DNA of 64,000 bases from Propioniciclava soli (GTDB lineage: Bacteria; Actinomycetota; Actinomycetes; Propionibacteriales; Propionibacteriaceae), in the NCBI RefSeq assembly GCF_014858005.1, contig NZ_JACYOT010000019.1:1-64000 (forward strand). Direction: 5' to 3'. Positions 14,286 to 23,342 of this stretch are shown here, piece after piece. The notes under the pieces are model-generated. The model saw nothing but the letters and a program-made list of their open reading frames with translations. It made no database searches and had not been told where the DNA came from. The first letter of the stretch is position 1. Every line of letters starts with the position of its first letter. A program made the position numbers and the translations under genes.

Positions 14286-15992
14286 ATGCCCCACGACACC
14301 GCCCTCCCGGGCGCGCAGGTGCGCCCGCCCCGCGAGGGACGCAGCAACGGCCAGTGGCTCGTTGACGGCCCCGCACCGCTGAACCCGAACGAGGAGTTCA
14401 AGGCCGCCGACAACCCGCTCAACGTGCGCGCGCGCATCGAGTCCACCTACGCCCGCGAGGGCTTCGCGTCGATCCCGAACGAGGACCTGCACGGCCGGTT
14501 CCGCTGGTGGGGCCTGTACACGCAGCGCAAGCAGGGCATCGACGGCGGCCGCACCGGCACGCTGGGCCCCGACGAGCTCTCCGATGAGTTCTTCATGCTC
14601 CGGGTCCGGCTCGACGGCGGGCAGCTGAACCTCGAGCAGCTCCGCACCATCGCTGGAATATCGACGGAGTTCGGCCGCAACACCGCCGACATCTCCGACC
14701 GCCAGAACATCCAGCTCCACTGGATCGCCATCGAGGACGTCCCGGAGATCTGGCGCCGCCTCGAGGCGGTCGGCCTGCAGACCACCGAGGCCTGCGGCGA
14801 CACCCCCCGCGTGATCCTCGGCTCGCCGGTGGCGGGCGTGGCGGCCGACGAGATCATCGACCCGACGCCGGTCATCCGCGAGATCGTCGACACCTACATC
14901 GGCGATCCCGAGCTGTCGAACCTGCCGCGCAAGTTCAAGACGGCGGTGACGGGCCACCCGAGCCTCGACGTGGTGCACGAGATCAACGACATCTCGCTGG
15001 TGGGCGTGGTGCACCCCGAGCTCGGCCCCGGCTACGACCTGTGGGTCGGGGGCGGGCTGTCCACCGCGCCGCGGCTGGCCGAGCGCCTCGGCGTGTTCGT
15101 CACCGCCGAGCAGGCGCCCGAGGTGTGGCACGGCGTCGTCAGGATCTTCCGCGACTACGGCTACCGCCGCCTGCGCAACAAGGCGCGCCTGAAGTTCCTG
15201 CTCGCGGAGTGGGGGCCCGTGAAGTTCCGCCAGGTGCTGCAGGACGAGTACCTCGGCTACGTCCTCCCCGAGGGCCCGGCCGCGGTCGCCACCGGCGGAG
15301 CGGCCGATCACGTCGGCGTCCACACCCAGAAGGACGGCAACCACTACGTCGGCTTCGCCCCGACCGTCGGGCGCATGTCGGGCACGGCGCTGACCGAGTT
15401 GGCGGACGCCGTGGCCGCCGCGGGCTCCGACCGCGTTCGGCTGACCCCGCACCAGAAGGTACTCGTGCTCGACGTGCCGCCGGACCGCGTCCGCGCGCTG
15501 TGTGACCGCGTGGAGACGATCGGGCTCACGGCGACGCCCGGGGCGTTCCGCCGCAACACGATGGCGTGCACCGGCATCGAGTTCTGCAAGCTCGCGTTCG
15601 TCGACGCCAAGGACACGGCGACGGCCGCGATCGAGACCCTCGACCGGAACCTCGGCGAGCTGGACCTGGCCGTGCCGATCACGCTCAACGTGAACGGCTG
15701 CCCGAACAGCTGCGCCCGCATCCAGACCGCCGACATCGGGCTGAAGGGCCAGATCGCCAAGAGTGCCGACGGCGGCGACGAGTTCGCCTTCCAGGTGCAC
15801 CTGGGCGGCGGGCTGGCGTCCGTGGACCGCGACGACGCCGGTCTGGGCCGCACCCTGCGCGGCCTCAAGGTGACCGCGGAGGAGATGCCCACCTACGTGG
15901 AGCGCGTGGTGCGCCGCTTCGCCTCCGAATCCGACGACGGCGAGTCCTTCGCCCACTGGGTGCACCGCGCCGACGAGGAGGCCCTGCGATGA
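14286..15992 (+). CDS. sir: Ferredoxin-dependent assimilatory sulfite reductase
   Basis: A siroheme/[4Fe-4S] enzyme that reduces sulfite to sulfide with six electrons from ferredoxin, 568 aa, close to Mycobacterium NirA. The cluster-siroheme ligands are Cys428 and Cys434 (CTGIEFC) and Cys472 and Cys476 (CPNSC). The Tyr in GLYTQRKQG and the Cys in TTEACGDTPR correspond to the pair that is cross-linked in NirA. Nitrite reductases share the fold, but the neighbours cysH, cysD and cysN settle the substrate. AGAGGAAA stands 3-4 nt before the ATG. It is first in a five-gene run linked by 1-4 bp overlaps. Confidence 0.93.
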   Translation: MPHDTALPGAQVRPPREGRSNGQWLVDGPAPLNPNEEFKAADNPLNVRARIESTYAREGFASIPNEDLHGRFRWWGLYTQRKQGIDGGRTGTLGPDELSDEFFMLRVRLDGGQLNLEQLRTIAGISTEFGRNTADISDRQNIQLHWIAIEDVPEIWRRLEAVGLQTTEACGDTPRVILGSPVAGVAADEIIDPTPVIREIVDTYIGDPELSNLPRKFKTAVTGHPSLDVVHEINDISLVGVVHPELGPGYDLWVGGGLSTAPRLAERLGVFVTAEQAPEVWHGVVRIFRDYGYRRLRNKARLKFLLAEWGPVKFRQVLQDEYLGYVLPEGPAAVATGGAADHVGVHTQKDGNHYVGFAPTVGRMSGTALTELADAVAAAGSDRVRLTPHQKVLVLDVPPDRVRALCDRVETIGLTATPGAFRRNTMACTGIEFCKLAFVDAKDTATAAIETLDRNLGELDLAVPITLNVNGCPNSCARIQTADIGLKGQIAKSADGGDEFAFQVHLGGGLASVDRDDAGLGRTLRGLKVTAEEMPTYVERVVRRFASESDDGESFAHWVHRADEEALR

Positions 15993-16750
15993 CCGCCGTG
16001 ATCGCCCCCGCCCCCCACGGCCCCGGACGCGTCCGCTCGGCCGCCGAGCTGGAGGCCCTGGCCCGCGAGGCGTCCGAGCGCTTCGCCGACGCCACGGCCG
16101 ACGAGGTGCTGGCCTGGGCCGCGGAAACCTTCGGCCGCAACCTGGCCGTCGCCTGCTCCATGGCCGGCGACACCGTGGTGCCCCACCTGGTGAGCCGGCA
16201 CGCGCCCGGCGTCGACGTGCTGTTCCTGCAGACCGGCTACCACTTCGCCGAGACGATCGGCACCCGGGACGCCGTGGCCGACGGCCTCGACGTTAACTTG
16301 GTCGACGTCATGCCGGCCATCACCGTGCCCGAGCAGGACGCCGAGTTCGGCGCCCGGCTCTACGAGCGGGACGCGACGCGCTGCTGCGCGATCCGCAAGG
16401 TGGAGCCCATCAACCGCGAGCTCGCGAGCTACGAGGCGTGGGTCACCGGCCTGCGCCGCGAGGATTCCCCCCTGCGCGCCGACACCCCGCTCGTGGAGTG
16501 GGACGACGCGCACCAGATGGTGAAGCTCAACCCCATCGCCGCCTGGACGTTCGACGAACTGCTCGACTACGCCGGACGCCACCAGGTGCCGGTCAACCTC
16601 CTGCTCACCGACGGCTACCCCTCGATCGGCTGCGAGCCGTGCACGCGCCCCGTCGCCCCCGGCGAGGATCCCCGCGCCGGCCGCTGGGCCGGCCTGGCGA
16701 AGACCGAGTGCGGCCTGCACGTCACCGACACCCACCCGGAGGAAGCATGA
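15989..16750 (+). CDS. cysH: Adenylylsulfate (APS) reductase
   Basis: Reduces APS to sulfite and AMP with thioredoxin. Of 253 aa, Cys132-Cys133 and Cys215-x2-Cys218 bind the [4Fe-4S] cluster that marks APS reductases rather than PAPS reductases, and Cys241 in ECGLH is the catalytic cysteine. The fit with APS is supported by the absence of an APS kinase (CysC) domain or gene in the cluster. It overlaps the sulfite reductase stop by 4 bp and cysD by 4 bp, so sulfate reaches sulfide through products of one mRNA. Confidence 0.94.
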   Translation: MTAVIAPAPHGPGRVRSAAELEALAREASERFADATADEVLAWAAETFGRNLAVACSMAGDTVVPHLVSRHAPGVDVLFLQTGYHFAETIGTRDAVADGLDVNLVDVMPAITVPEQDAEFGARLYERDATRCCAIRKVEPINRELASYEAWVTGLRREDSPLRADTPLVEWDDAHQMVKLNPIAAWTFDELLDYAGRHQVPVNLLLTDGYPSIGCEPCTRPVAPGEDPRAGRWAGLAKTECGLHVTDTHPEEA

Positions 16751-17649
16751 CGACCCGCACCCTCTCCCACCTCCGCGAGCTGGAGTCCGAGGCCATCCAC
16801 ATCATCCGCGAGGCGGTCAGCGAGCTGGAGCGCCCCGTGCTGCTGTTCAGCGGCGGCAAGGACTCCGTGGTGATGCTGCACCTGGCGGTCAAGGCGTTCT
16901 GGCCCGCGCCGGTCCCGTTCCCGGTGATGCACGTCGACACCGGGCACAACTTCGGCGAGGTCATCGCGTACCGCGACGCCACAGTGGAGCGCCTGGGCCT
17001 GCGGCTGGTCGTCGCGTCGGTGCAGGACTACATCGACGACGGCCGCCTGCTCGAGCGCGCCGACGGCACCCGCAACCCGCTGCAGACCCAACCCCTGCTG
17101 GACGCCATCGCCGAGCACCGCTTCGACGTCGTGTTCGGCGGCGGCCGGCGCGACGAGGAGAAGGCGCGCGCCAAGGAGCGCGTCGTCAGCCTGCGCGACG
17201 AGTTCGGCCAGTGGGATCCGCGCAACCAGCGCCCCGAGCTGTGGGCGCTCTACAACCCGCGCCACCGCCCGGGCGAGCACGTGCGGGTGTTCCCGTTGTC
17301 GAACTGGACCGAGCTCGACGTGTGGCGCTACATCGAGGCCGAGGACATCGAGCTGCCGAACCTCTACTACGCCCACGACCGCGAGGTGTTCGCCCGCGAC
17401 GGCATGTGGCTCGCGGTCGGCGACGTCACCGAGCCCCGCGAGGGCGAGACCGTCGAGACCCGCCGCGTCCGCTACCGCACGGTGGGCGACATGAGCTGCA
17501 CCGGCGCCGTCGAGTCCGACGCCGCCACCATCGCCGACGTGATCGCCGAGGTGGCCGTCACGCGCATAACCGAGCGTGGCGCCACCCGGGCCGACGACCG
17601 GCTCACCGAGGCGGCCATGGAGGACCGCAAGAAGGAGGGGTACTTCTGA
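16747..17649 (+). CDS. cysD: Sulfate adenylyltransferase subunit 2
   Basis: The catalytic half of ATP sulfurylase, which makes APS from sulfate and ATP. A PP-loop ATPase of the usual 300 aa: the pyrophosphate motif SGGKDS is at 35-40, FGGGRRDEEKARAKER and the WTELDVWRYI segment follow, and the C-terminal EAAMEDRKKEGYF end is intact. It overlaps cysH by 4 bp and cysN by 1 bp (TGATG), matching the stoichiometric CysD-CysN complex. Confidence 0.97.
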   Translation: MTTRTLSHLRELESEAIHIIREAVSELERPVLLFSGGKDSVVMLHLAVKAFWPAPVPFPVMHVDTGHNFGEVIAYRDATVERLGLRLVVASVQDYIDDGRLLERADGTRNPLQTQPLLDAIAEHRFDVVFGGGRRDEEKARAKERVVSLRDEFGQWDPRNQRPELWALYNPRHRPGEHVRVFPLSNWTELDVWRYIEAEDIELPNLYYAHDREVFARDGMWLAVGDVTEPREGETVETRRVRYRTVGDMSCTGAVESDAATIADVIAEVAVTRITERGATRADDRLTEAAMEDRKKEGYF

Positions 17650-19037
17650 TGACCACGCTCACCAATGACACCACGGTCGCCGCCGGAGCGGCCGAGCAGC
17701 CCGCGGCGTCCGGCCTCGCCGGCGCCACCGGGACGCTGCTGCGCCTGGCCACGGCCGGCTCGGTCGACGACGGCAAGTCCACGCTCGTGGGCCGCCTGCT
17801 CTACGACAGCAAGGCCGTGCTCGCCGACCAGCTGGACGCCGTGGAGCGGGTCAGCCGGGCCAAGGGGCTGGGCCACGTCGACCTGGCGCTGCTCACCGAC
17901 GGCCTGCGCGCCGAGCGGGAGCAGGGCATCACGATCGACGTCGCCTACCGCTACTTCGCCACCGGCAACCGCACGTTCATCCTGGCCGACTGCCCCGGCC
18001 ACGTGCAGTACACCCGCAACACGGTGACCGGCTCGTCGACCGCCGATGTGCTCGTGCTGCTCGTCGACATCCGCAAGGGCGTGCTGGAGCAGACCCGCCG
18101 CCACCTGGCCGTGGGCCAGCTGCTGCGCGTGCCCACGATCATCGTGGCGGTCAACAAGATCGACCTGGTCGACTACGACGAGGCGACCTACGAGCGCGTG
18201 GCCGCCGAGATCGCCGGCGTGGCCGCCGACCTCGGTGTGCCGAACCTCGTCACGCTGCCGACCTCGGCGCTGGTGGGGGACAACATCGTCGACCGCTCCG
18301 AGCGCATGGGGTGGTACGACGGCCCGTCGCTGCTCGAGCTGCTGGAGGCCGCACCCGCGGCGTCCGAGATCACGGAGCTGCCCTTCCGCTTCCCCGTCCA
18401 GCTCGCGCTGCGCCCCCAGGACGCCGCGCCGGAGTTCCGCGACTACCGCGGTTATGCGGGGCAGGTGGCCACCGGGGTCGTCGCCGTGGGCGACGAGGTG
18501 GTGGTGCTGCCCGCAGGACGCCGGACCCGCGTGTCCGGCATCGACACCCACGACGGCCCGCTGGATGAGGCGTTCGCGCCCCAGTCGGTGACCATCCGGC
18601 TGGCCGACGAGATCGACATCACCCGCGGCGATCTCATCGCCGCGGCGGCAGACGCCCCCGAGCCGACCCAGGATCTCGACGGCATGGTGGCGTGGCTGGC
18701 CGAACGCGGCCTGCGCGTCGGGCAGAAGGTGCTCGTCAAGCACGGGACGCGCACGGTGCAGGGCATCGTCCGCGACATCCACGGCCGGCTCGACCTGGAC
18801 ACGCTCACGCCGCAGGCCACCGAGACCCTCGAGCTCAACGACATCGGCCGCATCCGGCTGCGGCTCGCCGCTCCGATCGCCGCCGACGACTACACCCGCT
18901 CCCGGCGCACCGGTTCGTTCCTGCTGATCGACCCGCAGTCCGGCGGCACGCTCGCCGCGGGCATGGTGCGCGGCGAAACGTCGTTCAGCGACGCGGCAAC
19001 CATCGAGCCGGACCAGACCCTCACCTGGGTCATCTGA
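17649..19037 (+). CDS. cysN: Sulfate adenylyltransferase subunit 1 (GTPase)
   Basis: The EF-Tu-like GTPase subunit whose GTP hydrolysis drives APS formation by CysD. G1 is GSVDDGKST (37-45), G3 DCPGH and G4 NKID, followed by two beta-barrel domains; total 462 aa. It ends after the barrels with no CysC kinase fusion, unlike the CysNC of mycobacteria, which agrees with the APS-type CysH next door. A 25-residue Ala-rich N-terminal stretch precedes the G domain. Confidence 0.96.
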   Translation: MTTLTNDTTVAAGAAEQPAASGLAGATGTLLRLATAGSVDDGKSTLVGRLLYDSKAVLADQLDAVERVSRAKGLGHVDLALLTDGLRAEREQGITIDVAYRYFATGNRTFILADCPGHVQYTRNTVTGSSTADVLVLLVDIRKGVLEQTRRHLAVGQLLRVPTIIVAVNKIDLVDYDEATYERVAAEIAGVAADLGVPNLVTLPTSALVGDNIVDRSERMGWYDGPSLLELLEAAPAASEITELPFRFPVQLALRPQDAAPEFRDYRGYAGQVATGVVAVGDEVVVLPAGRRTRVSGIDTHDGPLDEAFAPQSVTIRLADEIDITRGDLIAAAADAPEPTQDLDGMVAWLAERGLRVGQKVLVKHGTRTVQGIVRDIHGRLDLDTLTPQATETLELNDIGRIRLRLAAPIAADDYTRSRRTGSFLLIDPQSGGTLAAGMVRGETSFSDAATIEPDQTLTWVI

Positions 19038-19948
19038 TGCGTCAGCTGCTCATCATCGCGCTGGTGGGGTTCGGCGCCCAGCTCGTCGACGGCGCGCTGG
19101 GCATGGGGTACGGCGCGACCTCGACCTCGCTGTTGCTGCTCGCCGGGCTGACGCCGGTGATGGCGAGCGCCACCGTCCACATCGCCGAGGTGGGCACGAA
19201 CATCGCCTCCGGGGTGTCGCACTGGAAGCTCGGCAACGTCGACTGGCAGTTGGTGGCCCGCATGGGCGTGCCGGGCGCGATCGGCGCCGTGCTCGGCGCC
19301 ACGGTGCTGGCGCAGCTCTCGACGGAGGCCGCGCGCCCGCTCATGGCGATGATCCTCGGCGGCCTGGGCATGTACATCCTGCTGCGCTACGTGTTCCGCC
19401 CGCCGCAGGTGGCGCACGCCCGGCGCTCGCCGCACGGCAAGGCCTTCCTCGTGCCGCTCGGCCTGGTCGGCGGCTTCGTGGACGCCACCGGCGGCGGCGG
19501 GTGGGGGCCGATCTCGACGACGACGCTGCTGAGCGCCGGCAAGACGTCACCCCGCACGGTGATCGGCTCGGTGAGCACGTCGGAGTTCCTCGTGTCGGCG
19601 TCGGCGTCCGTCGCGTTCCTCGTGCACCTCGGGCTGCTGGGCATCGACTGGGGACTGGTGATCGCGCTGCTCATCGGCGGCGTCGTGGCCGCGCCGATCG
19701 CCGCGTGGCTGGTGTCGAAGGTGCCCCCGCGCATCATGGGCATCGCCGTCGGCGGGCTCATCATCATGACCAACCTGCGCACCCTGCTGCAGGCGGGCGG
19801 CATGACCGGGGACAGCCTGACCGTCGGGTTCTGGGCGTTCCTCGCCGTCTGGATGACGCTCATCGTGGTGATGGCCCTGCGCGAGACCCGCCAGCGCCGC
19901 GCCGAGAAGGCAGCCGCCGAGGCGGCCGAGGCCGAGTGGTCGATCTGA
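19037..19948 (+). CDS. TSUP (TauE/SafE) family permease, probable sulfate or sulfite transporter
   Basis: An integral membrane protein of 303 aa with about eight hydrophobic helices in two repeated halves, each opening with a Gly-rich motif (GFGAQLVDGALGMGYG near 11-26, and GGFVDATGGGGWGP near 148-161), the TSUP pattern. Members move sulfate, sulfite or organosulfonates. It overlaps cysN by 1 bp and is last in the assimilation run, so sulfate uptake is the likeliest job; no CysTWA transporter is present. The cytoplasmic C-terminus is charged. Confidence 0.85.
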   Translation: MRQLLIIALVGFGAQLVDGALGMGYGATSTSLLLLAGLTPVMASATVHIAEVGTNIASGVSHWKLGNVDWQLVARMGVPGAIGAVLGATVLAQLSTEAARPLMAMILGGLGMYILLRYVFRPPQVAHARRSPHGKAFLVPLGLVGGFVDATGGGGWGPISTTTLLSAGKTSPRTVIGSVSTSEFLVSASASVAFLVHLGLLGIDWGLVIALLIGGVVAAPIAAWLVSKVPPRIMGIAVGGLIIMTNLRTLLQAGGMTGDSLTVGFWAFLAVWMTLIVVMALRETRQRRAEKAAAEAAEAEWSI

Positions 19949-19983
19949 CCCACCCCCCACTGCCGGGCGCCGCGAGCAGCGGG

Positions 19984-19989
19984 TAAGCT
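19984..19989 (+). promoter_or_regulatory. -10 box upstream of korA
   Basis: TAAGCT lies 56 nt before the korA GTG. With a start about 7 nt downstream it would leave a leader of roughly 50 nt carrying GAGAAGGAA. No convincing -35 is visible. Confidence 0.45.
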
Positions 19990-20045
19990 GGCCCGTCGAG
20001 TGCGTTCACCCGTCGAACCACCACCTGAGAAGGAACGTCACACCC

Positions 20046-21905
20046 GTGTCCACACCAGTCCACACGCTCGACCGCGTGGTCATCCGCTTCGCCGGCGACT
20101 CCGGCGACGGCATGCAGCTCACCGGCGACCGGTTCACCTCCGACACCGCGAACGCGGGCAACGACTTCGCGACGCTGCCCAACTTCCCGGCCGAGATCCG
20201 GGCACCGCAGGGCACGATCGCCGGTGTCTCCAGCTTCCAGCTCCACTTCGCGGGTGCCGACATCAAGACCCCGGGCGACAAGCCCGACGTGCTGGTCGCC
20301 ATGAACCCCGCCGCGCTGCGCGCCAACCTCGGCGATCTCAAGCGCGGCGGCGTCCTGCTGGCCGACTCCCACGAGTTCACCAAGCGCAACCTCGCCAAGG
20401 TGGGCTACCAGTCCAACCCGCTCGAGGACGGGTCGCTGGCCGACTACCAGCTCCACGCCCTCGACCTCACCGGGCTGACCGTGGCGTCCGTCGAGTCGTT
20501 CGGGCTGGGCCGCAAGGAGGCCTCGCGGGCCAAGAACATGTACGCCCTCGGCCTGCTCACCTGGCTCTACAGCCGCCCCGAGGCGCACACGCTGGAGTTC
20601 CTGGACCGGCGCTTCGCCGCCAAGCCGCAGATCCGCGACTCGAACAAGGCGGCCTTCCTCGCCGGCCACGCCTACGGGGAGACGACCGAGACGTTCGCCG
20701 TCCGCTACGAGATTCCCGCCGCGCCCGCGCCCGCCGGCACCTACCGGCAGATCAGTGGCAACCGCGCCCTGGCGCTCGGCCTCATGGCCGCCGCCGTGAA
20801 GGCCGACCTGCCGCTGTTCCTGGGCGCCTACCCGATCACGCCGGCGTCCGACGTGTTGCACGAGCTGAGCAAGGCAAAGAACCAGGGCGTCACCACGTTC
20901 CAGGCCGAGGACGAGATCGCCGCGGTCGGGGCTGCGCTGGGGGCGTCCTACGCGGGCGCGCTGGGCGTGACGACGACGTCGGGGCCCGGCATGGCGCTGA
21001 AGAGCGAGACGATCTCGCTCGCGATCATGCTGGAGCAGCCGCTCGTGGTCGTGGACGTGCAGCGGGCCGGCCCGGCCACCGGCATGCCCACGAAGACCGA
21101 GCAGGCCGACCTGTTCCAGTCCCTCTACGGCCGGCACGGCGAGGCGCCGCTGCCGGTGATCGCCGCCCAGTCGCCCGCCGACTGCTTCGACGCCGCCATT
21201 GAGGCGACGCGCATCGCGCTGCGCTACCGCACGCCGGTGATCCTGCTGAGCGACGGCTACCTCGCCAACGGCGCCGAGCCGTGGCTGATTCCGGACCTGG
21301 CGTCCATCGAGCCGATCGAGGTGGGCTTCGCGACCGAGCCGAACGGTCCCGACGGCACCTTCCTGCCGTACGCCCGCGACGAGCGCCTCGCCCGCCCGCT
21401 GGCCGTGCCCGGCACCCCCGGCCTCGAGCATCGCATCGGGGGCATCGAGAAGGGCGACGGCACCGGCAACGTCAGCTACGACCCCGACAACCACGAGAAG
21501 ATGGTGGCGCTGCGCCAGGCGAAGGTCGACGGCATCGTGCGCGACATCCCCGACCTGGTGGTCGAGGATCCCTCGGGGGAGGCGGACGTCCTCGTGCTCG
21601 GCTGGGGCTCCACCTGGGGGCCCATCGGCGCCGCCGCGACCCGCGTCCGCAACGCCGGCCGCGCCGTGGCCACCGCCCACCTGCGCCACCTGAACCCCAT
21701 GCCGGCCAACACCGGCGAGGTGCTGCGCCGCTATCGCCGCGTCATCGTGCCCGAGATGAACCTCGGCCAGCTCGCCACGGTGCTGCGTGCGACGTACCTC
21801 GTCGACGTGAAGAGCTTCAGCGTGGTGCGGGGCCTGCCGATCAGCCCGGCCGAGCTCGCTCCGCACCTCATCGACCAGATCGACTCCCTGGGAGGCAACC
21901 AGTGA
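20046..21905 (+). CDS. korA: 2-oxoacid:ferredoxin oxidoreductase, fused gamma-alpha subunit (KorA)
   Basis: With KorB it converts 2-oxoglutarate and CoA to succinyl-CoA, CO2 and reduced ferredoxin. The 619-aa chain has the gamma domain first (FAGDSGDGMQLTGDRF near residues 15-30, to about 190), then the alpha pyrimidine-binding domain (GAYPITPASDVLHEL, EDEIAAVGAALGASYAG) and a C-terminal domain with VLGWGSTWGP. This gamma-alpha fusion is the KorA form of actinobacteria and archaea. GTG 20046 follows AGAAGGA by about 12 nt. It overlaps korB by 4 bp. Pyruvate as substrate is less likely but not excluded. Confidence 0.93.
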   Translation: MSTPVHTLDRVVIRFAGDSGDGMQLTGDRFTSDTANAGNDFATLPNFPAEIRAPQGTIAGVSSFQLHFAGADIKTPGDKPDVLVAMNPAALRANLGDLKRGGVLLADSHEFTKRNLAKVGYQSNPLEDGSLADYQLHALDLTGLTVASVESFGLGRKEASRAKNMYALGLLTWLYSRPEAHTLEFLDRRFAAKPQIRDSNKAAFLAGHAYGETTETFAVRYEIPAAPAPAGTYRQISGNRALALGLMAAAVKADLPLFLGAYPITPASDVLHELSKAKNQGVTTFQAEDEIAAVGAALGASYAGALGVTTTSGPGMALKSETISLAIMLEQPLVVVDVQRAGPATGMPTKTEQADLFQSLYGRHGEAPLPVIAAQSPADCFDAAIEATRIALRYRTPVILLSDGYLANGAEPWLIPDLASIEPIEVGFATEPNGPDGTFLPYARDERLARPLAVPGTPGLEHRIGGIEKGDGTGNVSYDPDNHEKMVALRQAKVDGIVRDIPDLVVEDPSGEADVLVLGWGSTWGPIGAAATRVRNAGRAVATAHLRHLNPMPANTGEVLRRYRRVIVPEMNLGQLATVLRATYLVDVKSFSVVRGLPISPAELAPHLIDQIDSLGGNQ

Positions 21906-22927
21906 CCGGACTCGCCCAGGTGCCCTTGGCACTCACCCCGATCAACCGCAAGGAGTTCGTCTCCGACCAGGAGGTGCGCTGGTGCCCCGGCTGCGGCGAC
22001 TACGCCGTGCTCGCGGCGTTCCAGTCGCTCATGCCGCAGCTCGGCGTCCGCCGGGAGAACACCGTCATCGTCTCGGGCATCGGCTGCTCCTCGCGCTTCC
22101 CCTACTACGTCGACTCCTACGGCATGCACTCGATCCACGGCCGCGCGCCGGCGATCGCGTCCGGCGTCGCGCTGGCACGCGACGACCTCGCCGTGTGGGT
22201 CGTGACCGGCGACGGTGACGCCCTGAGCATCGGCGGCAACCATTTGATCCACGCCCTGCGGCGCAACGTGAACATCACGATCATGCTGTTCAACAACCGC
22301 ATCTACGGGCTGACCAAGGGCCAGTTCTCCCCCACCTCGGAGACCGGCAAGGTGACGAAGTCCAGCCCGGCCGGCTCCGTCGACGCACCGTTCAACCCGG
22401 TGGCGCTGGCGCTGGGTGCCGGGGCGACGTTCGTGGCGCGCACGATCGACTCCGACCGCAAGCACCTCACCGAGGTGCTCACGGCGGCGGTCAACCACCG
22501 CGGTGCCTCGCTGGTGGAGATCTACCAGAACTGCCCGATCTTCAACGACGACGCCTTCGCCGGGCTCAAGGAGCCCGACTCGCCAGCCGTCGTCCCGCTC
22601 GTGGACGGCCAGCCGGTGACGTTCGCCGGCGGGGAGCAGGCCGTGGTGCGCTCCGGCGACGGGACGCTGATCGTCCGGCCCACCGCCGAGGTGGACGCCG
22701 GCGACATCGTGGTGCACGACGCGTCGGCCGACGACCCGTCCGTCGCCTTCCAGCTCGCCCAGCTCACCGCGAACCAGGACCTCTCGCGCTCCCCCATCGG
22801 CATCTTCCGTTCGGTGGATCGCCCGGTGTTCGACGACGAGGCCCGGCGTCAGGTGCACATGCCCGATGACCGCTCCGCCGCGCTGCAGGAGCTCATCACC
22901 GGCCCCGACACCTGGACCGTCGCCTGA
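21902..22927 (+). CDS. korB: 2-oxoacid:ferredoxin oxidoreductase, beta subunit (KorB)
   Basis: The thiamine-diphosphate and [4Fe-4S] subunit, 341 aa. Cluster cysteines are Cys28 and Cys31 (WCPGCG), the one in GIGCSSR and the one in YQNCPIFND; the TPP/Mg motif is GDGDALSIGGNH, followed by NNRIYGLTKGQFSPTS. The C-terminal 110 residues form the tail common in actinobacterial KorB. GTG 21902 overlaps the korA stop (GTGA). A ferredoxin product would feed the sulfite reductase encoded upstream. Confidence 0.95.
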   Translation: MTGLAQVPLALTPINRKEFVSDQEVRWCPGCGDYAVLAAFQSLMPQLGVRRENTVIVSGIGCSSRFPYYVDSYGMHSIHGRAPAIASGVALARDDLAVWVVTGDGDALSIGGNHLIHALRRNVNITIMLFNNRIYGLTKGQFSPTSETGKVTKSSPAGSVDAPFNPVALALGAGATFVARTIDSDRKHLTEVLTAAVNHRGASLVEIYQNCPIFNDDAFAGLKEPDSPAVVPLVDGQPVTFAGGEQAVVRSGDGTLIVRPTAEVDAGDIVVHDASADDPSVAFQLAQLTANQDLSRSPIGIFRSVDRPVFDDEARRQVHMPDDRSAALQELITGPDTWTVA

Positions 22928-23342
22928 CTCCGCAGCCGAGGTGGGTTGACGCGGTGTGGTGAAGAGGTGTGCTGATCCAGTGGGCGTCCGAGGGCGGCTG
23001 ACCCGGTGGGCGCCATCGCCATCGCGTCCCCGATCCTGAGCCGCCTCGTCCCTGCGCTCCACGTGGCGCACCTCAAGGCCACGTGGCGGGCCGCGCGCAC
23101 GGGCCGCCACGTGGGCCCCGCTGCGCCACGTGAGGAGAAGGCGCGCCAAGTGGCCATGCAGTGCGCCAGGTCGCCGAGGCGAAACGTGGCGAGGCCGCGT
23201 GGGTTCCTCCGACCGCTCAGCTCCCCCCGCGGCCCAGATCACCCCGCGCCTGGAACGACCGCGTGGTCCGGGCGGGCCGCGGCTCAGCTCGACCGGGTCG
23301 GGACCTCCGAGCGGTCAGAGCAGAGAGGCCAGAGCGGCGAGG
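22928..23342. other. Convergent spacer with CCACGTGG motifs, no gene seen
   Basis: About 415 bp between the 3' ends of korB and the GH15 gene. I see no protein-coding signal and no classical terminator, only the CCACGTGG-bearing repeats at 23059-23153. Confidence 0.5.
23059..23153. repeat. CCACGTGG palindromes at about 20-bp steps
   Basis: Perfect CCACGTGG occurs at 23059, 23079 and 23107; CCACGTGA at 23126 and CCAAGTGG at 23147 look like decayed copies. Steps are about 20, 28, 19 and 21 bp. Flanking bases (GGCC/GCGCA) are partly shared, suggesting a worn tandem repeat rather than separate regulator sites. Confidence 0.55.

Noticed and set aside
17649-19037. Bifunctional CysNC
   Set aside because: The protein stops after the beta-barrel domains; no kinase P-loop follows and the next ORF is a membrane permease.
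23059-23114. Operators for a regulator of korAB
   Set aside because: The motifs lie behind the 3' ends of both flanking genes, so a promoter role is unlikely.
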